A DNA stretch of 64,000 nt, taken from contig CBDHFM010000030.1 of NCBI GenBank assembly GCA_965262505.1, positions 3,658,001 to 3,722,000 on the forward strand. The letters are read 5' to 3'. Origin of the DNA: JACPPO01 sp965262505. Its GTDB lineage: Bacteria > Acidobacteriota > Vicinamibacteria > Vicinamibacterales > UBA2999. The position numbers and the translations under genes are program-made. The notes below the pieces were generated by a model, which saw only the letters and a program-made list of their open reading frames with translations, was not told the DNA's origin and searched no databases. Below are positions 24,281-32,445 of the stretch, piece by piece; the stretch's first letter is position 1; each line of letters begins with the position of its first letter.

Positions 24281-24955
24281 GTCGTAGCAATTGCCCCGGC
24301 GGCTCATGCTGCAGACGATGCCGCGCGCGTCGAGGAGGTCCTGGTAGTCCCCGCTCGCGTACGTGCAGCCCTGGTCGGAGTGCTGCAGGAGCCCGAAGTC
24401 GGGGCACCGGCGCTTCAGGGCCATCTCAAGCGCCTTGATGGTCAGGTGGCGGTCATTGACGGCACTGAGCGCCCAGCCGACGACGAACCGGGAAAACAGA
24501 TCGAGGAGCACCGCCAGATAGAGCTTGCCGCTGGTGGCGATGACGAACTCGGGCGTATCCCCGACCCAGCGTTGATTCGGCGCCGCCGCCTCGACCCGCC
24601 GGTCGAGCAGATTGGCGGCCACCGGTTGATCGTGGTCGCTCATCGTCGTGTGCGTGTACCGCTTGCGGACCCGGGCTTTCAGGCCTTCTTCCTGCATGAA
24701 CCGGACGACGCGCTTCCGGCTCACGTGCTCCTGCCAGTCGATCAGATCATCGTGGACGCGCGGACTGCCGTAGTTCCGCCGGCTTTCCGCAAACGAGGTG
24801 TGCATGAGCACTTTTAATCGGCGATCGTTGCGGGCATGGAGGGATTCGGGGCGGGCCTGCCACGCGTAGAAGCCACTGCGCGTCACGCACAAACACCGGC
24901 AGAGAATCGTCACGGTATGCTCGGCCTTCTTCGCCGCGATGAAGGTAAATCTCAT
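24281..24955 (-). pseudogene. IS3 transposase OrfB, 5' fragment
   Basis: Encodes the N-terminal three quarters of OrfB: HTH_21-like RRNYGSPRVHDDLI, first Asp in RWVGDTPEF, second Asp in LLQHSDQGCTYAS, ending at GNCYD where IS110 enters. It overlaps the orfA stop by 4 bp; an A7G slippery run in orfA (complement of 24984-24991) would give the usual OrfAB fusion. Confidence 0.9.
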
Positions 24956-25269
24956 CGGCTCTGCGTCGCGAAGTACGCCGCCGCTTTTTTTAGGATGTCA
25001 CGCTCTTCCTGGACGATGCGCAGCTCCTTGCGAAGTCGCACCAATTCCTCGCGGTCTTCCTTCATGAGCCCGCTCTTGCCCTGCGTGCACTCGGCCTGCC
25101 CCGCCCGGACCCAGCCGGCGAGCGCAGAGGGCGTCAGGTCCAACTCGCGTGCGACCGCACCAACCGTCCGCTCCTCATCCAGGACCAGCCGTACGGCCCC
25201 TGCTTTGAACTCCTCGGTGAACTGTCGTCGTACCCGTCGTCCCGCCTTGCTTGATCCCATTCTGGACAT
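24952..25269 (-). CDS. IS3-family transposase OrfA
   Basis: About 105 residues, HTH_Tnp_1 type: RRQFTEEFKAGAVRLVLDE, LDLTPSALAGWVRAGQ, and a coiled-coil ending RKELRIVQEERDILKKAAAYFA. ATG 25269 is preferred because GAGAGG precedes it. Still intact although its orfB partner is split. Confidence 0.88.
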   Translation of the reverse strand: MSRMGSSKAGRRVRRQFTEEFKAGAVRLVLDEERTVGAVARELDLTPSALAGWVRAGQAECTQGKSGLMKEDREELVRLRKELRIVQEERDILKKAAAYFATQSR

Positions 25270-25308
25270 CGTATCCGCCTCTCGGAAGATGTCCACCAAA
25301 CCGGATCA

Positions 25309-25411
25309 AGCTCACGTCGAGCTGGGTTGTCGAGAGCTGCGCGAATGCGACGCCGCTCCATACGAACGTGAGAACCGCCGCAAACACGAACCTAACCCAA
25401 GAACGGTTCAT
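25309..25411 (-). pseudogene. TonB-dependent receptor, 5' fragment (signal peptide)
   Basis: ATG 25411 has a strong GGAGG five bases upstream and encodes a textbook signal peptide ending GVAFA, followed by QLSTTQLDVS up to the IS3 boundary. Oar-like receptors commonly begin AQLST(T/A)QL then (N)GRVTDESGG. The 3' fragment across the IS resumes with LKGRVTDESAG. If one AGCT copy is removed the two parts join one base out of frame, so an indel accompanied or followed the insertion. Confidence 0.75.
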
Positions 25412-25773
25412 AGCTACCTCCACATCCATGAGCTCACCCGGCTCTGGTACTCTTGCCAAAAACACAGATCAAGCCGGGGAACTGCGTGAGTTTCGCGCAA
25501 GCGACACGTTGTGTCCAGATCTAAGATGTAACCGTTTGTAGCGACGGATGGGCAGGCAGACGCCCATGAAACCGGCCGGGAAACCCGTGTTCCGGCCGGT
25601 GCGACGGGCTGGACGCGCCCCTCGCGGAGCCCGGCCGTCCAGTGACTGCGCTAGAAAAGCCCTTCCCCGAACCGGAACCCGTCCCGGTTGTTACCTTCCC
25701 GATAGAGCTTGTGGCAGGCGCCGATGGCCGCGTGACATGGTCACCAAGCCGCCTGAAGGTTCTTGAACTGATT
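25412..25773. other. Gene-free stretch upstream of the split TonB receptor gene
   Basis: 362 bp without a convincing gene. It must hold the original promoter of the receptor (reading leftward); no clear -35/-10 pair stands out. A GC-rich inverted word, ACCGGCC/GGCCGGT, spans about 25571-25600. Small frames on both strands look like composition artefacts. Confidence 0.5.
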
Positions 25774-26148
25774 CTAGGGGGAGAGTTCCGTGCCGTCCGC
25801 AAGAACGGCTGACCTCAAGGTCATCGCATTGGTCTCTCGACGGGCGGGCCATCCTGAGACGGTGACGACGTCGCCGATCGCGAACAGTTCCGTCTTGAAG
25901 CCGGCGCGCCTCATGGTGTTGTGCGCGCCCATCTCGATCAGCCATTCCTCGGTCGAGCCATCGTCGCCGGTCACCTCAAGTCGAAACCGCGAATGGGGGT
26001 TGATCCACCTGATCTCGGTGAGCGTCCCCTTGACGGTGACCTCGCGGGACGAGTCGTAGTTGACCGGCACCGAATGGTGCGCAAGCAGCGGTGCGTTCAG
26101 CGCCAGGACGGCCAGCGTGGCTACCAGAAATCGGACGTTCATGTGCAT
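25774..26148 (-). CDS. DUF6152-family secreted protein
   Basis: A 124-residue protein with a signal peptide (about residues 1-22, ending LLA-HH). The mature start AHHSVPVNYD and the block VTVKGTLTEIRWINPHSRFRLEV are the family signature; later AHNTMRRAGF and GDVVTVSGWPARR fit an OB-like beta domain. Function unknown; the family is abundant in Acidobacteria and often binds nothing known. A truncated duplicate lies immediately upstream at 26198-26461. Confidence 0.75.
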   Translation of the reverse strand: MHMNVRFLVATLAVLALNAPLLAHHSVPVNYDSSREVTVKGTLTEIRWINPHSRFRLEVTGDDGSTEEWLIEMGAHNTMRRAGFKTELFAIGDVVTVSGWPARRETNAMTLRSAVLADGTELSP

Positions 26149-26187
26149 TGGTGCTCGTCTCCCCGCAACATCGCTTTCAGTCCGTCC

Positions 26188-26254
26188 GGAAGCGGTCTCA
26201 TAGCCTCGTGTGGCCGCACTCAGTACTCGCCTGGAGGTCATGAAACCGGTCCAA
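26188..26254. repeat. Degenerate, internally deleted copy of the MITE-like repeat
   Basis: The left arm reads GAAGCGGTCTCATAGCCTCGT then GTGGCCGC, and the right arm GGAGGTCATGAAACCGG, both close to the arms of the 4478-4630 element; most of the centre is missing. It sits between the two DUF6152 copies, at the point where the second copy is truncated. Confidence 0.6.
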
Positions 26255-26461
26255 GTCAGTTGAAGCGCCCGCTCGGGGAGAGTCGGGTTCAAGCCGAAAG
26301 CGCGAATGCGGGTTGATCCACCTGATCTCCGTGAGCACGCCCTTGACAGTGACCGAGCGGGACGAATCGTAGTTGACCGCCACCGAATGGTGCGCCACGA
26401 GCGGCGCGTTCAGCGCCAGGACCGCCAGGGTAACTACCAGGAACCGTGCATTCGTGCACAT
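26198..26461 (-). pseudogene. Truncated second DUF6152-family gene
   Basis: From ATG 26461 the product matches its neighbour (signal peptide ending LVA-HH, then HHSVAVNYDSS and LTEIRWINPHSRFRLE), but identity stops at about 26292 and the frame runs on through unrelated sequence over the MITE remnant to 26198. The core beta domain is missing. It is a diverged tandem duplicate, broken by the repeat insertion or a deletion beside it. Confidence 0.7.
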
Positions 26462-26790
26462 CGTGTTCGCCTTTCTCGCAACATCGTTTCCGATTCGTCT
26501 AATTCCCATCCGGCCCGGCCGCAACGCCGGGCTCGACGATGGCGGCATCTTCACAAACCCCAACGCAAGCAGCAGGCCGAATAGACGGTTGTTCATTCAG
26601 ACTTGCTCCAATGTAACGCAAGTCAATGCGAAGGGTCAGTCCGTCAACTCGGCGGTGTCCACCCTGAAAATGTAAAGATTTGTAATAATCTCTTCGGCTG
26701 CGGATCATTGTGCGACTATCCCCCGGTTGGGTGCGAAAGAATCCGCCACCCTGAATCAGATACGCACTCCGAGATCGCGAGGTTAGACCA
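26462..26790. other. Intergenic stretch between the DUF6152 remnant and the ASST signal-peptide fragment
   Basis: 329 bp. On the minus strand a frame from ATG 26596 begins with a hydrophobic stretch (NRLFGLLLALGFV) and runs into the DUF6152 remnant; it could be the start of another lost gene. The plus-strand half (26660-26790) is relatively AT-rich and is the likely promoter region of the sulfotransferase gene starting at 26791. No confident promoter boxes. Confidence 0.4.
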
Positions 26791-26910
26791 ATGACCGTAG
26801 GCATCAGTCGACACGGCGTCATCCTGGGCCTCCTGACGTTGTCGCTCACTCTTCCCGTCTGGGGGCAGAGTCCTTTCCAATCCAGAAATGAGCCTGAAGC
26901 GGATCGATGA
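26791..26910 (+). pseudogene. 5' fragment (signal peptide) of the second arylsulfotransferase gene
   Basis: ATG 26791 starts a clean signal peptide (hydrophobic residues 10-23, ending VWG-QS). The genuine part runs to about 26886; then ATGAGCCTGAAG, the end sequence of a transposase remnant, begins and a stop follows at 26908. The sulfotransferase body at 27482 lacks any signal peptide and points the same way, so the two are most simply one gene cut by a ~520-bp insertion. Confidence 0.6.
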
Positions 26911-26920
26911 GCCGGACATG

Positions 26921-27367
26921 TCAGGCAGCCGGGTCAATAGACCGGAATAGCCGTGCGCGTGCCTCGTGCAGGGCGCGCGCGGCATCATTGTCGCTCAGGG
27001 CGAAGGCGACGGCGTCGAGCTATTGGAAGGTGGTCCCCGGGGTGAGGTAGACGGCGGCCTCGGGGAGCGACTTGAGCTTCTCATAGGGCGTCATGATGTC
27101 GGCGTCGCGGTAGCGCTTGCGGCGGCGGCCCTTGGCCAGAAAACATCGGAGCAGACCCTTCTCAGCCTTCCCTTGGTGGACATAGTCGAACCGGCCCAGG
27201 GTCTGCTCGATGAACCCATAGGCCGCAGCTCGAGTCGCCACGACCAGGTCGACCTCCTGGTTGCCCTCAAGGAACTCCCGAACGTGCTGCAAGGTCCGTA
27301 GCCGGTCGGTGTGGAGCGTCACGATCATCCTCCGATGATCCACGACCCAGCTCCCCTTCAGGCTCAT
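26921..27367 (-). pseudogene. DDE/integrase-type transposase, C-terminal remnant
   Basis: Encodes the end of a transposase: TDRLRTLQHVREFLEGNQEVD, then TPYEKLKSLPEAAVYLTPGTTFQ, an in-frame TAG at 27020-27022, then LDAVAFALSDNDAARALHEAR to a stop at 26921. The TAG replaces a Gln codon that relatives carry (TFxQLDxxAxxxSDNxAA). The catalytic N-terminal part is missing. The 12-mer ATGAGCCTGAAG occurs inverted at both sides (26888-26899 and the complement of 27358-27369 and 27392-27403), probably the terminal inverted repeat of the decayed element. Family not assigned. Confidence 0.6.
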
Positions 27368-27413
27368 GTGTCGTTGGAAACAATCCCCCCTTCAGGCTCA
27401 TGTCTCATTGGAA
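27354..27413. repeat. Pair of 26-bp direct repeats at the end of the transposase remnant
   Basis: 27354-27379 and 27388-27413 match at 24 of 26 positions (CCCTTCAGGCTCATGT...TTGGAA) with an 8-bp gap. They contain the terminal sequence of the decayed element, so they could be a duplicated IS end or two overlapping insertions. Confidence 0.7.
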
Positions 27414-27481
27414 GAGACTGGCAGGGACGGGGGGGGCGGGGGCAGGGCCCGGGCCAGCAACCGCCTCTGCCGTATACAGAC

Positions 27482-28762
27482 ATGTGGGGCAGCGGCCTGG
27501 TCAAGCAGACCGACGCCGTGGCACTCGGATATGTTCACTTCTCGCCCACGCATGGCCGCACCACCTATCTGCTGAACACCGATGGCGAGGTCGTGCACAC
27601 CTGGACGGGCGACTACCATGTCGCGACTTCAGCCTACCTGCTGGACAACGGCAACATCCTGCGTACCGAGAACATCGGCGTCAAACCATACCGGGCCGGT
27701 GCCGGCGGCCGCCTCCGCGAATACACCTGGGATGGGGAACTGGTGTGGGAGTTCGTTCAGGACACCGAAGCGCTGGAGATGCACCACGACCTGAGCGTGC
27801 TCCCGAACGGTAACGTGCTCGCCACGGTCTGGAGCCCCAAGAGCCAGTCCGAGGCTCGCCAGGCTGGCTACAGCGATCCCTCCGAGAACGGGGTGCGGAC
27901 CGATGGTCTCATCGAGATCGAGAAGCTGCCGGGCGGCGGTTCCCGCGTGGTGTGGGAGTGGTACATGTGGGATCACCTGATTCAGGATCACGATCCCTTC
28001 GCGGACAACTATGGCGATCCTGCAGAGCACCCGGAACGCATCGACGCGAACAACAATGCAGGCCTGCGTTTCAACGCCGTCGACTACAACGCCGAGCTGG
28101 ATCAGATCGCCGGCAGCCTGAACAGCGAAATCGTGATCATCGATCACAGCACCACCCGAGGAGAATCAGCCACCAGCGAGGGCGGACGCCACGGGCGAGG
28201 CGGGGACCTGCTCTACCGGTGGGGAAACCCGCAGACCTATGGACGCGGCGAGGCTTCGGACCGCCGACTGTTCGGGCAGCACGACGTACGCTGGGTGCCT
28301 GGAAACGGCGCGGGTGAGTGGCGCATCATGTTCTACAACAACAGCGTGCGCGACGCCGCAGGGGTGCATTCCGAGGCCTCTCTGATCGACCTGCCCATCG
28401 ATCGGCAGGGCCGATACGCCCTGCCCCTGGTCGAGCCCTTCGGGCCGGCCGAGCTGACCTGGAAATACGGTGCGCCCGATTTCTTTTCGCCGTTCATCTC
28501 GGGGGCCCACCCGCTGGCCAACGGCAACATCTTCATCCTGCAGGGCGCCGACGGCCGTCTCTTCGAGGTGACGCCCGACGGTGAGGTTGTCTGGGAATAC
28601 TGGCAGCCCTTCGCGGGAGATGCTCCGCATCTGGGTGGCAACATGGCGCGCTATACGACATCCGTGTTTCGAGCAGCCAAGATCGCTCCGGACCACCCCG
28701 CACTGGCCGGGAAAACACTTGAGCCGCTGAACCCGCAGCCGGAGGTCTGGCCACTGCCGTAG
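27482..28762 (+). CDS. Arylsulfotransferase (ASST)-family protein, cut off from its signal peptide
   Basis: A 426-residue ASST-like propeller: DNGNILRTEN, MHHDLSVLPNGN, VVWEWYMWDHLIQDHDPF, NAVDYNAELDQIAGS and FEVTPDGEVVWEY repeats. The frame is open back to 27311 but that part derives from the transposase remnant and a Gly-rich linker. The ATG at 27482 would give a cytoplasmic protein, probably useless. The native N-terminus is at 26791-26886. It is related to, but clearly diverged from, the family member at 17338. Confidence 0.8.
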   Translation: MWGSGLVKQTDAVALGYVHFSPTHGRTTYLLNTDGEVVHTWTGDYHVATSAYLLDNGNILRTENIGVKPYRAGAGGRLREYTWDGELVWEFVQDTEALEMHHDLSVLPNGNVLATVWSPKSQSEARQAGYSDPSENGVRTDGLIEIEKLPGGGSRVVWEWYMWDHLIQDHDPFADNYGDPAEHPERIDANNNAGLRFNAVDYNAELDQIAGSLNSEIVIIDHSTTRGESATSEGGRHGRGGDLLYRWGNPQTYGRGEASDRRLFGQHDVRWVPGNGAGEWRIMFYNNSVRDAAGVHSEASLIDLPIDRQGRYALPLVEPFGPAELTWKYGAPDFFSPFISGAHPLANGNIFILQGADGRLFEVTPDGEVVWEYWQPFAGDAPHLGGNMARYTTSVFRAAKIAPDHPALAGKTLEPLNPQPEVWPLP

Positions 28763-28792
28763 GCAGAGGCAGCCCGCTACCGGCTGCTGGAG

Positions 28793-28834
28793 GCGGCGTC
28801 ATAGCCTCGTCGCGGGTGGCCGCGGACGGGGTCG
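28793..28834. repeat. Half copy (one arm) of the MITE-like repeat
   Basis: 42 bp that match the inverse of the right arm of the 4478-4630 element with four mismatches: GCGG..TCATAGCCTCG then CGCGGGTGGCCGCGGACGGGGTCG. No second arm is found nearby. Confidence 0.65.
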
Positions 28835-28866
28835 TAAGGATCGTCCATAGATCCGGCTCGTCATCT

Positions 28867-30228
28867 ATGACCCAACTGACGGCGCGTACCGCACCCGTGG
28901 TGGTGATGTTCGTCTACCTGACGATCGCGCGCACGTGGGGCATCTCGGACACGTTCTGGCTGCTCGGCGATCAGATCAGAGACTGGCGGCTCGCGCTTCT
29001 GCCGTTCAGCGAACTCCCGCTCACGGGCGCACCGAGTTCCGTTGGCGGCGTCGGTTTAGGCCCCATCTACTACTGGACGCTTTGGGTGTGCCGCGTCGTT
29101 ATCGGACCGTGGGTGGATAACATGCCCCACGCGGGCGGCATCGGCCTCTCGCTGCTCCAATCAGCCGCGGACTGCGTACTGCTTGCTGGAATCTGGAAGA
29201 AGACCGGTTCAGGCCTCCTGGCGGTTGCGCTCACGCTCGTCGTCGCCACGGCGCCGATCGACATGGCACTCACGGCGACGATCTGGAACCCGCCGCTCTC
29301 GGTCGCGCTCGTCAAACTTACGCTGGCCCTTCTCCTGTTCGCGCCGAACCGGCCGTCGCTCGGATGGGCGGTCGCCACCACGGCCACCGGGTGGCTCGCC
29401 GTTCAGGCGCACTCCACGGCGATTTTCATCGCCGCGCCGGCGATAGGGGCATTCGTGATGCTGGAAGTGACCGCGCGAAACTGGAAAGCGGCACTGCAGC
29501 GTGCGCGGGCGTCGATCGGCGTCGTGCTGCTGCTCCAGGGCCCGTTCTTCCTGCACCTCGTCCTTGGCACGTCTCGCGAACCTTTCGGTCCGACCGCAGT
29601 GATCGAACAGGCGTCGTCAGCGACTGCCGCACCGGAAACGATCAGGGTCGTCGACGCGTTCGTGGCGATCGCGTCTGCGACGGATTTCATTCTGCTTCGA
29701 CCGTGGCACATCGCGGGGATGTCCGTCGTGCTGTTCGTCGCCCTCGCGCTCGCCGCCTATCGTTGCCGCCGTGACCTTCTGCTCGCGTGCGCCAGCGTGC
29801 TCCCCGTGCTCGCCGCGACTGTCGGGTTCGCGTTCTGGCAGAGTGCCTACGATCACTACTGGTTCCTGACACTCATGCCGTCAATGGTGCTCGTCCTCGG
29901 GAGTGCGCTCACGGCCTGGCCCCGGGCCATTCCTGCCGCCGGGGCTGCACTACTGGTCGCGGCCGTGGTCGCCCAGCCGTGGCGGCTCGCCGACACCCAC
30001 ACCTTTGCCCGTCTTCCCGAGTATGCAGCGCTGGTCCGCGGTTCGGCGGAGATTGCCCGTTACGCCCCTGAGGTGACGGGCATCCGTGTCGAGTTCCCGC
30101 TGGATCCGACAACCGACGGTGAATTTCTGTACGCGATCCTTGGCGGCCGTGTATCACAGGACGCCCCGTTCCACGCGTCGATCGCGGCGAATGGCGACGT
30201 GACGTTCGCCGCTGTGCCGCAGCCTTAG
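28867..30228 (+). CDS. Polytopic membrane protein, GT-C glycosyltransferase-like
   Basis: About 453 residues with roughly ten hydrophobic segments. The N-terminal part has a GDQIRDWRLALLPFSELPLTG loop followed by GLGPIYYWTLWVCRVV; a loop carrying Asp and then G-P-x-YY between the first two helices is typical of ArnT/PMT-like GT-C enzymes that use lipid-linked sugars. A short soluble tail follows (about residues 390-453). I cannot name a family. ATG 28867 is chosen over 28816. Next gene on the strand is an O-antigen-ligase-like protein, consistent with envelope glycan work. Confidence 0.55.
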   Translation: MTQLTARTAPVVVMFVYLTIARTWGISDTFWLLGDQIRDWRLALLPFSELPLTGAPSSVGGVGLGPIYYWTLWVCRVVIGPWVDNMPHAGGIGLSLLQSAADCVLLAGIWKKTGSGLLAVALTLVVATAPIDMALTATIWNPPLSVALVKLTLALLLFAPNRPSLGWAVATTATGWLAVQAHSTAIFIAAPAIGAFVMLEVTARNWKAALQRARASIGVVLLLQGPFFLHLVLGTSREPFGPTAVIEQASSATAAPETIRVVDAFVAIASATDFILLRPWHIAGMSVVLFVALALAAYRCRRDLLLACASVLPVLAATVGFAFWQSAYDHYWFLTLMPSMVLVLGSALTAWPRAIPAAGAALLVAAVVAQPWRLADTHTFARLPEYAALVRGSAEIARYAPEVTGIRVEFPLDPTTDGEFLYAILGGRVSQDAPFHASIAANGDVTFAAVPQP

Positions 30229-30369
30229 CGGCGCCTGCCGCTGGTGGCCCAAGAATCCCGGAGCCCTTCAGGGTGCCACGACACGCAAGTGCTACCCTCA
30301 GGGCGCCAGAAGTAGACTGCCGAGCGGCGCGGTGAGACTTCCTGGCGGCCAGTCGCGGGAGAGGACAGG

Positions 30370-32445
30370 GTGGCGGTAGAAGGAACAAACACGGAGGCGA
30401 CGGGGACGCCGCTCGAGGCTGTCAGCAAGATTGCGGCACTGACGTCGGTCGCGCTCATCATGGCGCTGCAGTTCGCGATCCATCCGAGCGTGACATGGCC
30501 GCTTCGGGCGCTCATGGTCTGCGCACTGGCGGGAGGGTGGCGGCTGGGCCACTTCTCGGGAATGGCGGCGCTGGCCACCGTCGCCGGACTAGCTCCTCTG
30601 CTACCTGTCGCCATCGCGGCCGTTGCCGGCGGTGCCGATCCTGTCGTGCAATCGGTGTGGCTCGCCGCGCTGGTCGGCGCGCTCCTGCCGTCGATGCGCT
30701 GGACGAGATGGGATCTGCCGGCCGCGTGGCGGGTGCTGCTGGGCGGGTGGGCGCTGACGCTGTCGCTGGCCTGGCCGATTCTCGTGGCTCGTGAGGTTGG
30801 CTTCGACCTGCGCGGGCTGGGCGATACGGCAACGATCAACTCCTGGGCCGGGATGTCGGCCTCGGAGGTGTCGGGCTGGATCATGCACGTCGTGCTCGTT
30901 CAGCTGGCGGGCCTGCTCTGGCTCGACGGACTGATGCGCAGGCCGCGGACATGGTCGGGGCCTAGCCTGCCGGCCGTCGTGCATGGACTGTGGATCGGCG
31001 CCACCGTCTCGAGCCTCGTCGCGGTCTACCAGGGCACGGTCGATCTCGAGTTCCTCAACAGCGCCGAGTGGGCTGCCCGCGGTCGAGCGACAGGCATGAT
31101 GCTCGACTCGAACGCCTACGGCATGATGGCGGCGCTGGCAGCGCCGCTGGCCGCCGTCGCGGCTGGCTCGCTCCCGGCAGGCGCCTGGTGGCTTGGCGCC
31201 GGCGCGTTCGCCGTCAACTGGGGCGGCGTCTGGATGTCAGGGTCCCGCACGGCGCTTCTGTGCGCGCTCGTAGGGACCGTGGCCCTGGCGATCGGTCTGG
31301 TCCGTCGGCTGCGGGTTCGCCGGATGGTATGGGTGTCGGGGGCCGGAACCCTCGCCGTGTCGTTGGCCGCTCTCGCGCTGACCGTCACGCTCTCGCGCAC
31401 GACGGGCCCTTTCGAGCGCACCGAGGAGGCCGGTCGTTCCCCGTCGCAGGTCGTCGAGACGTTGTTGGCTCGGGGCCGCTACGGTGAGATCGCGGCGCGC
31501 ATGATCTGGGAATATCCGCTGACGGGCGTCGGCGTCGGCACCTACCACTGGCTGGCGCCCGACTACCAGCGCACAACATTCAATCAAGGACTTGAGTTCG
31601 ATAACGCCCAGAACTGGTGGCGTCACCAGTCGGCTGAGTTGGGCATCTTGGGCGCCCTGCCCGTGCTCACCTGGTCGATCATCATTGCGTGGCTGACGCT
31701 GCGGGGAGCGCGGCGAGCCAGTGGCCATCACGTTTCCACGGTGCGGGGACTCCTTCTGGGGTTGGGGCTCGTGTCGCTGGTGGGCATGCCGACGCAGGAC
31801 CCCGCCGTGCTGATGGCCTTCTTCCTGCTGGTGGCCATGCTGGCCACCGCCAGCCCAGGCTTCGGCGCCGCGGACACGGCTCGGACGAGGGCCTCTCTGT
31901 CACGCGCCTGGATGATCGTGGGGGCGCTGGCCGCGGCCTACGCGGGTGGCCACGTGGCCCTGGCCGGCGGCAGCCTCAACGTGGCTGAACGCGCCGCCAG
32001 TACGAACCGCGACTACATCGTAGGCCTCTATCGGGAGGAGCCACACCCGGATGGCGGCCAGTTCCAGTGGACCGGCGGCGAGGCGCGTCTCCGGCTGGTG
32101 AAACGCACACCGTGGCTCGTGGTGCGGACCTGGATCCAGCACCCGGATGCCTCCTCCGAACGACCCGTAACGCTGAGCGTCGTGACGCCCTGCCAGGTCG
32201 TGTTCGAACGAACGCTCGTCGATTCGATTCCGGTCGAGTTCGTCCTGAGGCTGCCGAATACCGACGACCGAATTGACTTGGCCGGGCGCGTGTCACGCAC
32301 GTGGTCGCCGGCAAGCTTCGGCAGCTCGGACACGAGGGAACTCGGCGCTGGCCTGGTGACCGATTTCGTCGACAGCGCCGCCGAGGCGAGCGCGCCATCA
32401 ACCGTGGCAATGGAGGTCTGCGGCGTTGCCCGCCCAACGCCTTAG
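30370..32445 (+). CDS. O-antigen ligase/polymerase-like membrane protein
   Basis: A 691-residue protein starting at GTG 30370 (AGAGGACAGG upstream). About twelve membrane segments, with the Wzy_C-type periplasmic loop near residues 378-420 (MIWEYPLTGVGVGTYHWLAPDY..., NAQNWWRHQSAELGILG), which is the diagnostic part. After the last helix a soluble beta-rich region of about 150 residues is attached, unusual for WaaL/Wzy. It probably joins or polymerises surface glycans. Its last 470 bp lie opposite the open frame that continues from the convergent btuF-like gene. Confidence 0.75.
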   Translation: MAVEGTNTEATGTPLEAVSKIAALTSVALIMALQFAIHPSVTWPLRALMVCALAGGWRLGHFSGMAALATVAGLAPLLPVAIAAVAGGADPVVQSVWLAALVGALLPSMRWTRWDLPAAWRVLLGGWALTLSLAWPILVAREVGFDLRGLGDTATINSWAGMSASEVSGWIMHVVLVQLAGLLWLDGLMRRPRTWSGPSLPAVVHGLWIGATVSSLVAVYQGTVDLEFLNSAEWAARGRATGMMLDSNAYGMMAALAAPLAAVAAGSLPAGAWWLGAGAFAVNWGGVWMSGSRTALLCALVGTVALAIGLVRRLRVRRMVWVSGAGTLAVSLAALALTVTLSRTTGPFERTEEAGRSPSQVVETLLARGRYGEIAARMIWEYPLTGVGVGTYHWLAPDYQRTTFNQGLEFDNAQNWWRHQSAELGILGALPVLTWSIIIAWLTLRGARRASGHHVSTVRGLLLGLGLVSLVGMPTQDPAVLMAFFLLVAMLATASPGFGAADTARTRASLSRAWMIVGALAAAYAGGHVALAGGSLNVAERAASTNRDYIVGLYREEPHPDGGQFQWTGGEARLRLVKRTPWLVVRTWIQHPDASSERPVTLSVVTPCQVVFERTLVDSIPVEFVLRLPNTDDRIDLAGRVSRTWSPASFGSSDTRELGAGLVTDFVDSAAEASAPSTVAMEVCGVARPTP

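Larger units (their letters stand above)
22723..25308 (-). mobile_element. IS3-family element, interrupted by an IS110 element, inside the TonB receptor gene
   Basis: Ends begin TGATCCG on both sides (22723 inward and 25308 inward) and share GTGGAC a few bases in. AGCT flanks both ends (22719-22722 and 25309-25312), a 4-bp target duplication. Without the 1.34-kb IS110 insert the element would be about 1.25 kb, normal for IS3. Order on the minus strand: orfA, orfB 5' part, IS110, orfB 3' part. The catalytic Glu of orfB is separated from the two Asp residues, so this copy cannot move by itself. Confidence 0.88.
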
